Source of the DNA: Sphingomonas sp. Root241
GTDB lineage: Bacteria; Pseudomonadota; Alphaproteobacteria; Sphingomonadales; Sphingomonadaceae
DNA: 64,000 nucleotides
Direction of reading: 5' to 3'
Assembly (NCBI RefSeq): GCF_001428865.1
Contig: NZ_LMIV01000002.1
Coordinates: 1 to 64,000, forward strand
Made by a program: the position numbers and the translations under genes. The notes under the pieces were generated by a model that had not been told where the DNA came from, searched no databases, and saw nothing but the letters and a program-made list of their open reading frames with translations. Shown piece by piece: positions 1 to 8,500 of the stretch (its first letter is position 1; every line of letters starts with the position of its first letter).

Positions 1-505
1 CAGCTTAGCTTTAACCGATCCTCCGACGCCTTGAAGCCGCCAGAAACCGGAGCCGCCGCCCACATGTCCCTTCATCTCAATCACTATGTCAAAGAGCGAC
101 GCCGCACCCGAAAGTGAGGCGCTACTCAAAGGCGCATGGCAGACTGCAGAACAGTCCGCCAGGAAACCAGTGAGTATGATTTTTTCGCGTCGGCCGAAGA
201 CCACCGTGAAAGCCGGCGACGCTTTCGCATCGTGCCGGGAGCGCTCATCTATGGGGGGCGTCCCCACCCGTCAACCCATCGAATCAAAAAAAGGACGTAA
301 AATCACTCGATCCGTCGATTCAGGACGCCGCAGCCGCTCTCTCGCGTACGCGCCAGCCCTTCGGTTGATCAGGCCCATTCCCGGCAAGGCACGACTCCTG
401 AATTCCAGCGGACACCGATTGTGGTACAATACCGCACGCGGTCCGGCGTCGCCGGCCGCGCGCGCCCTCCGCGCCTCCGGGGTTCCGCCCTGAGCATCGC
501 GGGCT
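1..505. other. No recognisable gene
   Basis: Short overlapping open frames occur on both strands here, but none has a convincing start, ribosome site or recognisable protein family. The stretch borders the decayed autotransporter gene and may be part of the same degraded region. I see no RNA gene or clear repeat in it. Confidence 0.5.
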
Positions 506-1145
506 TTACGGCGGTTGAGAATCATATGGGATGTTCGGATCGCCGATCGCAACCGCGCCGTTGCCGGAGGCGACATTGCCCGCGCCGATCGACACGGCCT
601 GGCCATTGATCGCCCGGGCACCCGCACCCAATGCGACCGAACGGTTGCGTCCGGCAACATTGGACGGGCCGATGGCAACGGCATCGGTGCCGGTCGCCCG
701 CGAGCCTGGCGCGCTGTTGTTGGCGCGGAAATAGGCCCCATTCGCCAGTGCGGTGTTGGCGGTCGCCCCGGCAGCGGTCGACACCGCGTCGAGCTGATTC
801 AAAATGACCGCATCGGCCGCCGCCGTGCCGGCGGCAACATTGATCAGCTGACGCTCGGCGCCGCCGCTACCAAGGGAAACGCCGTTGTCGCGGTTGGTCA
901 CCGACCCTTGGCCCAGCGCGATGCTGCCTGCATGCAGGGCGCGCGCCTGCTGGCCGATTGCGGTGCTGCTCTCACCGCTCGCTTCGGTCGCCGGCCCGTC
1001 GCGGTGCTATTGCGCTCCCAATGCGGGGCTGAAAACGGCGGCGGCGCTGCTTTACCCGATCGCGATGCTATTGTCCCCGCTGGCCGTGCTGTCCTGTCCG
1101 TCGCAGTGCTCCTGTCCCCCGTGGCAGAGGAATTCGTCCCACATG
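506..1145 (-). pseudogene. Decayed trimeric autotransporter adhesin (YadA-like head repeats)
   Basis: On the minus strand the translation is full of YadA/Hia-type head repeats of the form NSxAxG..SxAxG, for example AVAIGPSNVAGRNRSVALGAGA and SIALGQGSVTNRDNGVSLG, followed by the SGGAERQLINVAAGTAAADAV neck-like segment. Only the last ~130 codons (506-901) form a clean frame, and it continues upstream to an in-frame TAG near 1010. Further repeats (NSTATG, DSTASGDNSIAIG, NSSATGDRSTATD) continue upstream to about 1145 but in different frames. No signal peptide precedes the repeats and no C-terminal four-strand membrane anchor follows. Such proteins are trimeric surface adhesins; this copy looks truncated at both ends and frameshifted, so it is probably inactive. 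Confidence 0.75.
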
Positions 1146-1515
1146 GGCGCGGGCCCGTCGTTGCACTCCGACGTCGGATCGGCGCGTGCCGGCGAGGGAA
1201 ATGCGAACATGGCAGCTTGGTCTCCATCACGAACGGCACCCCGCGGGGCGCTGTTTCCGACTTGCCGCGGGAAATCCCGGCATGAGTCGGGCGGACGCTA
1301 ATCGGGATCGAATGCGCGAGCGTCGAACGTTCGTCCAAGAAAATGCCGACGGGATCTCGATACGCGTTTGCAATGACAGCAATCGTCCGCGGCACGCTTC
1401 TGCCTTCGCAGGCGGAGCACCGACTTCGGATGCACGAGCCCTGAATTGAGGCGGGTTGCCGTTTTCGTAGTCACGCGGCATGGGGGCAGCTCGCTACGAG
1501 GCTCGAGAGGCAGGC
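1146..1515. other. No recognisable gene
   Basis: About 370 bases between the autotransporter remnant and the NAD-binding protein gene. Upstream parts of the adhesin gene may once have lain here, but I cannot recognise repeats or a signal peptide. The promoter of the downstream plus-strand gene should lie in the right-hand part; I see no strong -35/-10 pair. Confidence 0.4.
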
Positions 1516-2454
1516 ATGAAGGACAGGCTGGTAACGCTGATCGGCGGCGGCGGATTTCTGGGCCGCTATGTCGCGCAGGAACTTTATCGCGCCGGCGCGC
1601 GGGTTCGTGTCGCGCAGAAGCGGCCGCGCGATGCCTGGTTCCTGAAGCCGCTCGGCGGGCTCGGCCAGACCCAGTTCGCCGCGGCGGACGTTACGGCGCC
1701 CGGTTCGGTCGCCCGCGCGATCGAGGGGTCCGATTTCGTCGTCAATCTGGCGGGCACATTCGGCGCGAAGATGCGCGCGGTGCATGTCGACGGCGCCCGT
1801 AATGTCGCCGAAGCGGCGCGGCGCGGCGGGGTCGAGGCGCTGGTCCAACTCTCCGCGCTGGGTGCCGACACCGAATCGCCTTCCGCTTATGGCCGCACCA
1901 AGGCCGAGGGCGAGCGTGCGGTGCGCGATGCGTTTCCGTCCGCGACGATCCTGCGGCCGTCGCTCCTGTTCGGCCGCGAGGACGCATTCGTGAACCGCTT
2001 TGCCGGGCTGATCGCGAACGCGCCGGTCGTGCCGGTGCTGCGACCCACGGTGAAGTTCCAGCCGGCCTATGTCGCCGATGTCGCGCAGGCGGTGGTGAAG
2101 GCTTTGGCACATCCCGCCGCGCATGGCGGTCATATCTACGAACTGGGCGGTCCCGACATAGTGACCATGGCCGAGCTCCATCGCTGGATCGCCGGTGCGA
2201 TCGGACGCGACGCGCATTTCATGGAGTTGCCCGATGCATTGGGTGGCCTCGTCGCTTTGTTCGGTGCGCTGCCGGGCGCGCCGATCACGCTGGATCAGTG
2301 GCGCATGCTCCAGCGTGACAATGTCGTTTCGGCCGGCGCCGGCGGGTTCGGGAAGTTCGGCCTGACGCCGACGCCTTTGGCCGCCGTCGCGCCGAACTGG
2401 CTGGTTCGTTTCCGCCGCCATGGCCGATTCGGCCAGTTGGGCGAAGCCGCCTGA
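1516..2454 (+). CDS. NDUFA9-like NAD(P)-binding SDR-family protein
   Basis: A 312-residue atypical short-chain dehydrogenase. The N-terminus carries the Rossmann dinucleotide loop GGGGFLG (residues 10-16), and the family signature continues with VNLAGTFG and the YGRTKAEGE segment that replaces the usual YxxxK. This matches the complex I NDUFA9-like group, which binds NADPH and in mitochondria stabilises complex I; in bacteria the role is less clear. The ATG at 1516 is preferred over one 12 codons earlier because GAGAGGCAG sits just upstream and the Rossmann strand begins right after it. It stands alone, followed by uppP 65 bases later on the same strand. Confidence 0.8.
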   Translation: MKDRLVTLIGGGGFLGRYVAQELYRAGARVRVAQKRPRDAWFLKPLGGLGQTQFAAADVTAPGSVARAIEGSDFVVNLAGTFGAKMRAVHVDGARNVAEAARRGGVEALVQLSALGADTESPSAYGRTKAEGERAVRDAFPSATILRPSLLFGREDAFVNRFAGLIANAPVVPVLRPTVKFQPAYVADVAQAVVKALAHPAAHGGHIYELGGPDIVTMAELHRWIAGAIGRDAHFMELPDALGGLVALFGALPGAPITLDQWRMLQRDNVVSAGAGGFGKFGLTPTPLAAVAPNWLVRFRRHGRFGQLGEAA

Positions 2455-2519
2455 AATCCTGCCCGATAAAGGCCGCCGGCACGGGGCCGGCTGCCGCGTG
2501 AACGAGAGGCCTCTCCCTT

Positions 2520-3320
2520 ATGACCGAACTTCTCGTCGCGATCCTGCTCGGCATCGTCGAGGGCGTCACCGAATTCCTGCCGGTATCGTCGACCGGCCAT
2601 CTGATCCTCGCGAGCGAGCTGATGGGCTATGATGCCGCGCAATGGGCGGTGTTCAACATCGCCATCCAGCCCGGCGCGATCCTGGCGATCGTAGTGCTCT
2701 ATTGGCGGACCTTCCTTGCGGTGTTCAAGGGCCTGCTGCGCTGGGAGGCGGCCTCGGTCGCCTTCGTGCGTAACCTGCTCATCGCCTTCGTTCCCGCGGT
2801 GGTCCTCGGCCTGGCTTTCGGCGATCAGATCGATGCGCTGCTCGAGAATGCCGTGGTCGTCGCCTGGGCGCTGATTGCCGGAGGCGTGGCAATTCTCGTG
2901 ATCGAAAAGCTCGCCCGGACCGAGAACGTGTTCGGCATCTCGGGAGTCTCCACCATGCAGTCGATCAAGATCGGCCTCGTGCAATGCCTCGCCATGATCC
3001 CCGGCGTCAGCCGTTCGGGTGCGACCATCATGGGGGCGATGGCACTCGGCATCGACCGCCGCACCGCCGCCGACTTCAGTTTCTTCCTCGCCTTGCCGAC
3101 CTTGACCGGAGCGACGGTATTGCAGCTCTACAAGCACCGGGATGCGATCACCGCCGACAGCCTGGGGCTGATCGCAGTGGGCTTTGTCGTTTCCTTCGTG
3201 GTGGCGCTTGCGGTGGTGAAGGCGTTCCTCGCGATCGTCACCAAGCACGGTTTTGCGCCTTTTGCCTGGTACCGAATCGTCGCCGGGGCAGCAGCATTGG
3301 TGTGGCTGGGAATGCGGTAG
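2520..3320 (+). CDS. uppP: Undecaprenyl-diphosphate phosphatase
   Basis: A 266-residue polytopic inner-membrane enzyme of the BacA/UppP family that dephosphorylates undecaprenyl pyrophosphate, recycling the lipid carrier for peptidoglycan and other envelope polymers. The diagnostic EGVTEFLPVSSTGHL segment lies at residues 14-28, with the catalytic glutamates (E14, E18) and histidine (H27), and the second signature PGVSRSGATIMG is present in the middle. Length is normal for the family (about 265-275). It has its own start just after the NDUFA9-like gene, and a hairpin with a T-run lies about 75 bases past its stop. Confidence 0.95.
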   Translation: MTELLVAILLGIVEGVTEFLPVSSTGHLILASELMGYDAAQWAVFNIAIQPGAILAIVVLYWRTFLAVFKGLLRWEAASVAFVRNLLIAFVPAVVLGLAFGDQIDALLENAVVVAWALIAGGVAILVIEKLARTENVFGISGVSTMQSIKIGLVQCLAMIPGVSRSGATIMGAMALGIDRRTAADFSFFLALPTLTGATVLQLYKHRDAITADSLGLIAVGFVVSFVVALAVVKAFLAIVTKHGFAPFAWYRIVAGAAALVWLGMR

Positions 3321-3393
3321 GACCGCATCGGCCCTTTATTTCTGCGCAATAATGTTGCAAATTGAGCTTTCCACCAGATGAATCGATAAATAG

Positions 3394-3413
3394 GGCAGTG
3401 TTACTGCCTTTTA
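3394..3413 (+). terminator. Rho-independent terminator after uppP
   Basis: A perfect 6-bp stem, GGCAGT and ACTGCC with a GTT loop (3394-3408), is followed at once by TTTT. It lies 74 bases past the uppP stop and 30 bases before the gltD start, so it most likely ends uppP transcription. A leader attenuator for gltD is a less likely alternative. Confidence 0.65.
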
Positions 3414-3443
3414 TGTCACGCGCCCTTGGAATAAGGGGCTCGC

Positions 3444-4877
3444 ATGGCAGACGATGCGATGCTCAAATTCGTGGCGCGAGGGCAGGAGTATCCGGCCAAG
3501 CGCGAGGCTGAACTCCGCGCGGAGGATTTCCGGGAGATCGCGGATCGCTATGCCGTGCCCGACGCAAAGGCGCAGGCCGGGCGCTGCTCGCAATGCGGCG
3601 TCCCTTATTGCTCGGTGCATTGCCCCCTGCACAATCACATCCCCGATTGGCTGCGGCTGACGGCGGAAGGGCGGCTGCGCGAGGCGTACGAGCTCTCCAA
3701 TTCGACTTCGACCATGCCAGAGATCTGCGGTCGCATCTGTCCGCAGGACCGGTTGTGCGAAGGCAATTGCGTGATTGAATTCTCCGGCCACGGCGCAGTG
3801 ACGATCGGATCTGTCGAGAAGTTCATCACCGACAAGGCATGGGACGAAGGATGGGTCGAGCCCGTCCGCGTCGGCCCGGCACGCGGCCAATCCGTGGGAG
3901 TCATCGGCGCAGGGCCGGCGGGTCTCAGCGCCGCCGAATATCTGCGCGAGATGGGCTATGACGTGCACGTCTATGACCGGCACGACCGCGCCGGCGGGCT
4001 GCTGACCTATGGCATTCCCGGCTTCAAGCTCGAGAAGCACATCGTCATGCGCCGCGTCGCCCGACTCGAAGAGGCGGGAATCACGTTCCACACCGGCTTC
4101 GAGGTCGGCCGCGAAGCCACGCTCGAAGAACTGCGGGCGCGCCACGACACGCTGCTGATCGCCACCGGCGTCTACAAGGCCCGCGCGATCAAGGCGCCCG
4201 GAGTCGGCGCTGCGGGCGTGGTCGAGGCACTCGATTATCTGACTGCCTCGAACCGCAAGGGCTTCGGCGACGTCGTGCCCGCATTCGACGATGGCAGCCT
4301 GAATGCCGTGGGCAAGAACGTCGTCGTGATCGGCGGCGGCGACACCGCGATGGACTGCGTCCGCACCGCGATCCGCCAGGGCGCGGCATCGGTGAAGTGC
4401 CTGTATCGCCGCGATCGCGCCAACATGCCCGGCTCGCAGCGCGAAGTCGCCAATGCCGAGGAGGAAGGCGTCGAGTTCGTCTGGCTCTCCGGGCCCGAGG
4501 CGTTCGATGGCACCGACAAGGTGACCGGCGTGCGCGCGTCGAAGATGCGGCTGGGTGCACCCGACGCGTCCGGCCGGCGCGCGCCCGAAGTCGATCCCGG
4601 CGGCGCGTTCCAGCTCAACGCAGACCTCGTGATCAAGGCACTTGGCTTCGAAGCCGAGGATCTGCCCAGGCTGTTCGGTTCGGAAGGGCTGGGCGTAACG
4701 CGCTGGGGCACGCTGCGCACCGACGGCAGGACCATGATGACCAGCCTCGACGGCGTGTTCGCGGCGGGCGACATCGTGCGCGGCGCGAGCCTCGTCGTCT
4801 GGGCGATCCGCGACGGCCGCGACGTGGCGGCGCACATGCATGCGTGGATGCGGGCGAAGGCGAGGGTTGCCGCATGA
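3444..4877 (+). CDS. gltD: Glutamate synthase, small (beta) subunit
   Basis: A 477-residue NAD(P)H-dependent oxidoreductase subunit that passes electrons from NADPH through FAD and [4Fe-4S] clusters to the large subunit for glutamate synthesis from glutamine and 2-oxoglutarate. The N-terminal ferredoxin-like part has Cys48, 51, 56 and 60 and a second set at Cys95, 99, 105 and 109. The FAD site (GAGPAGLSAAEYL) follows near residue 155, and the NADPH site is GGGDTAMDC. AAGGGGC precedes the ATG by seven bases. The stop overlaps the next start (ATGA), so it is translationally coupled to the DUF2059 gene and then gltB. Confidence 0.95.
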   Translation: MADDAMLKFVARGQEYPAKREAELRAEDFREIADRYAVPDAKAQAGRCSQCGVPYCSVHCPLHNHIPDWLRLTAEGRLREAYELSNSTSTMPEICGRICPQDRLCEGNCVIEFSGHGAVTIGSVEKFITDKAWDEGWVEPVRVGPARGQSVGVIGAGPAGLSAAEYLREMGYDVHVYDRHDRAGGLLTYGIPGFKLEKHIVMRRVARLEEAGITFHTGFEVGREATLEELRARHDTLLIATGVYKARAIKAPGVGAAGVVEALDYLTASNRKGFGDVVPAFDDGSLNAVGKNVVVIGGGDTAMDCVRTAIRQGAASVKCLYRRDRANMPGSQREVANAEEEGVEFVWLSGPEAFDGTDKVTGVRASKMRLGAPDASGRRAPEVDPGGAFQLNADLVIKALGFEAEDLPRLFGSEGLGVTRWGTLRTDGRTMMTSLDGVFAAGDIVRGASLVVWAIRDGRDVAAHMHAWMRAKARVAA

Positions 4878-5530
4878 CGGGCATCGTGAGGGCACAAGGA
4901 TCGACGATCGCTCTGGCGCTTGCGCTGGCGCTGCCCGGCGCTGCGGCGGGGCAGACTGTCCCGCCGGCTGCTCTGCAAACGGCGCCGGCCGATCCGGCGC
5001 GGCTCGCAGTAGCGGGGAAAGTCGTCGCGAAGCTGGTGCCGCAGGGCGTCTATTTGCGCATGATGCGCGACGCCTTTCCGCAGATGATGGATGCGATGAT
5101 CGGCCAGATGAGCGGGCTGACCCCCACCGAGCTCGGCGAGGAGGACACCAGGGGCAAGACGCTCGAGCAGATCGCCGCCGAGCGCGACCCCGCCTTTCGC
5201 GAGCGCATGACGATCATGACGCGCGTGATCAGCGACGAAATGGGCAAGGTAATGGACAAGCTCGAACCGCGCGTCCGCGTCGCGCTGGGCAAATCCTTCG
5301 CGCGCCGCTTCACGCTTCAGCAGCTCGGCGAAATGGACGCGTTCTTCGCGACGCCGACGGGCGCCGCCTTCGCGCAAGACTATCTGCTGACCTTCATGGA
5401 TCCCGAGATGGTGCAGGAAATGTCCGCTGCCGCGCCCGAGATGATGCGCGTGATGCCCGCCGTCATGAAGCGCATCGAGAAAGAGACCGCGCACCTGCCG
5501 CCGCCGACCAAGCCCGAGACCAGCCAATGA
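4874..5530 (+). CDS. Secreted DUF2059-type protein between gltD and gltB
   Basis: A 218-residue protein with a clear signal peptide (hydrophobic TIALALALALPG run, likely cleavage near AAAGQ, residue 26) and a helical body rich in Met and acidic residues, as in DUF2059 proteins of unknown function. It should be periplasmic. It overlaps gltD by four bases on its 5' side and gltB by four bases on its 3' side (both ATGA), so it is co-translated with glutamate synthase. Nothing in the sequence explains a metabolic link. The family call rests on overall pattern and is moderately sure; the reading frame itself is solid. Confidence 0.7.
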   Translation: MTGIVRAQGSTIALALALALPGAAAGQTVPPAALQTAPADPARLAVAGKVVAKLVPQGVYLRMMRDAFPQMMDAMIGQMSGLTPTELGEEDTRGKTLEQIAAERDPAFRERMTIMTRVISDEMGKVMDKLEPRVRVALGKSFARRFTLQQLGEMDAFFATPTGAAFAQDYLLTFMDPEMVQEMSAAAPEMMRVMPAVMKRIEKETAHLPPPTKPETSQ

Positions 5531-8500
5531 CCGATAGCGAACGCACCCGCCTCGCCCGCGAGGGCATGTACCGTCCCGAGTTCGAAGGCGATGCCTGCGG
5601 CGTGGGCATGGTCGCCGCGACCGACGGTCAGCCGTCGCGCCGCGTCGTCCAGTCGGCGATCGATGCGCTGAAGGCGGTGTGGCACCGCGGCGCCGTGGAT
5701 GCCGACGGCAAGACCGGTGATGGCGCCGGTATCCATGTCGACCTGCCGGTGCGCTTCTTCGACGACGCGATCGCAGCGGGCGGGCATCGGGTGATGCCGA
5801 ACCGGCTCGCCGTCGGCATGATCTTCCTGCCGCGCACCGATCTGGGCGCGCAGGAAAGCTGCCGCACGATCGTCGAATCGGAAGTCATCGAGGCCGGCTA
5901 CACCATCTATGGCTGGCGCCAGGTGCCGGTCGACGTTTCGGTCATCGGGATGAAGGCGCAGGCGACGCGCCCCGAGATCGAGCAGATCATGATCGCGGGT
6001 CCGATGCCCGATGCGGTCGACGCCGCCGAATTCGAGAAGAACCTCTATCTGGTCCGCCGCCGGATCGAGAAGCGCGTGATCGCCGCGCAGATCAGCGGAT
6101 TCTACATCTGCTCGCTGTCGACGCGCTCGATCATCTACAAGGGGCTGTTCCTCGCCGAGAGCCTCAGCGAATTCTATCCCGACCTCAAGGACGAGCGCTT
6201 CACCAGCCGGGTTGCGATCTTCCACCAGCGTTATTCGACCAACACCTTCCCGCAATGGTGGCTGGCCCAGCCGTTCCGTTGTCTCGCGCACAATGGCGAG
6301 ATCAACACGATCCGCGGCAACAAGAACTGGATGCTCAGCCACGAGATCAAGATGGCGAGCATCGCGTTCGGCGAGCAGAGCGAGGACATCAAGCCGGTGA
6401 TCCCGGCGGGCGCATCGGACACCGCCGCGCTGGACGCGGTGTTCGAGGCGATCTGCCGTTCGGGCCGCGACGCCCCCACCGCCAAGCTGATGCTGGTGCC
6501 CGAGGCGTGGGACGACGACACGCCGGAGAGCCATCTGGCGATGTACAAATATCTGGCGAGCGTGATGGAGCCGTGGGATGGCCCTGCCGCGCTGGCGATG
6601 ACCGACGGCCGTTGGGCCGTGGCGGGCGTGGACCGGAATGCGCTGCGTCCCTTGCGCTACACCCAGACTTCGGACGGCCTCCTTATTGTCGGCTCGGAGA
6701 CGGGCATGGTCCAAATCTCCGAATCGAGCGTCGTCGCCAAGGGACGGATGGGTCCGGGGCAGATGATCGCGGTCGATCTGGACAAGGGCGTGCTGTTCGA
6801 TGACGCCGCGATCAAGGACCGCATCGCCGGCGAAGCCAATTATGCCGCGATGATCGGCGAGTTCATCACCATCGACGACCTGCCCGCGCCCGCCGACCAG
6901 CCCGGCCATTACGATCGCGCCGAACTGACGCGCCGCCAGGTCGCGGCAGGACAGACGCTCGAGGACATGGAGCTGATCCTCGCCCCGATGGTCGAAACCG
7001 CCAAGGAAGCCATCGGGTCGATGGGCGACGACACGCCGCTCGCGGTGATCTCGGACAAGCCGCGGCTGATCAGCCAGTTCTTCCGGCAGAATTTCAGCCA
7101 GGTCACCAACCCGCCGATCGATTCGCTGCGCGAGCGCCAGGTGATGACGCTGCGCACGCGCTTCGGGAACCTGGCGAACATCCTCGATCCCGAAGGCGCG
7201 CCCGGACGCGTGCTGGTGCTCGAGAGCCCGGTGCTGACCAATGCCGACTGGCATCGCCTGCGCGCGCATTTCGGGGCGCAGTCCGCCGAGATCGACTGCA
7301 CCTTCGACGCCAAGGGCGGTCCCGAGGCATTGCGCGAGGCGATCAAGCGCATCCGCTACGAGGCCGAGCAGGCTGTCCGCGCTGGCTGCACCGAATTGTT
7401 CCTGACCGACGAGCATCTCGGCGTCGACAAGGTCGCGATCGCGGGCGTGCTCGCTGCGGCCGCTGTCCACACCCATCTCGTGCGTCGCGGACTGCGCTCT
7501 TATGCGTCGGTCAACGTGCGCTCCGCCGAATGCCTCGACACGCATTATTATGCGGTGCTGATCGGCGTCGGCGCGACGACGGTGAACGCCTATCTGGCCG
7601 AGGCATCGATCGCCGATCGGCAGGCACGCGGTCTGTTCGGCGACCTCAGCCTCGCCGAATGCCTCGAGCGCCACCGCAAGGCGATCGACGAGGGGCTGCT
7701 CAAGATCCTGTCGAAGATGGGCATCGCAGTGATCTCGTCCTACCGCGGCGGCTATAATTTCGAAGCGGTCGGTCTCAGCCGTGCGCTGGTCAACGATCTG
7801 TTCCCCGGCATGCCGGCCAAGATCTCGGGCGAAGGCTATGCCTCGCTCCATCTCAGCGCGATCATGCGCCACGAGGCGGCGTTCGACCGCGCGGTTGCGG
7901 CATTGCCGATCGGCGGCTTCTATCGCCAGCGCCACGGCGGCGAGACGCATGCCTATTCGGCGCAGCTGATGCACCTGCTGCAGACCGCGGTGTCGACCGA
8001 CAGCTATTCGAGCTATCTGCAATTCGCGCGCGGGGTGCGCGACATGCCGCCGGTCTATCTGCGCGATCTGCTCGAGTTCAATTTCCCGAACGAAGGCGTG
8101 GCGATCGACCAGGTCGAGGCGATCACCGAAATCCGCAAGCGCTTCGTGACGCCGGGCATGTCGCTCGGCGCACTCAGCCCCGAGGCGCATGAGACGCTGG
8201 CGATCGCGATGAACCGGATCGGCGCCAAGGCGGTGTCGGGCGAGGGCGGCGAGGACAGGCTGCGCTACAAGCCCTATGAGAATGGCGACAACGCCAATTC
8301 GGTGATCAAGCAGATCGCCTCGGGCCGCTTCGGGGTCACCGCCGAATATCTCAACGCCTGCGACGAGATCGAGATCAAGGTGGCCCAGGGCGCCAAGCCC
8401 GGCGAGGGCGGCCAGTTGCCCGGCTTCAAGGTGACCGAGTTCATCGCCAAGCTGCGCCATGCGACGCCGGGGGTGACGCTGATCAGTCCGCCCCCGCACC

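Noticed and set aside
515..1301. Plus-strand open frames over the autotransporter remnant
   Set aside because: The minus-strand translation shows clear YadA repeats; the plus-strand frames are low-complexity shadows.
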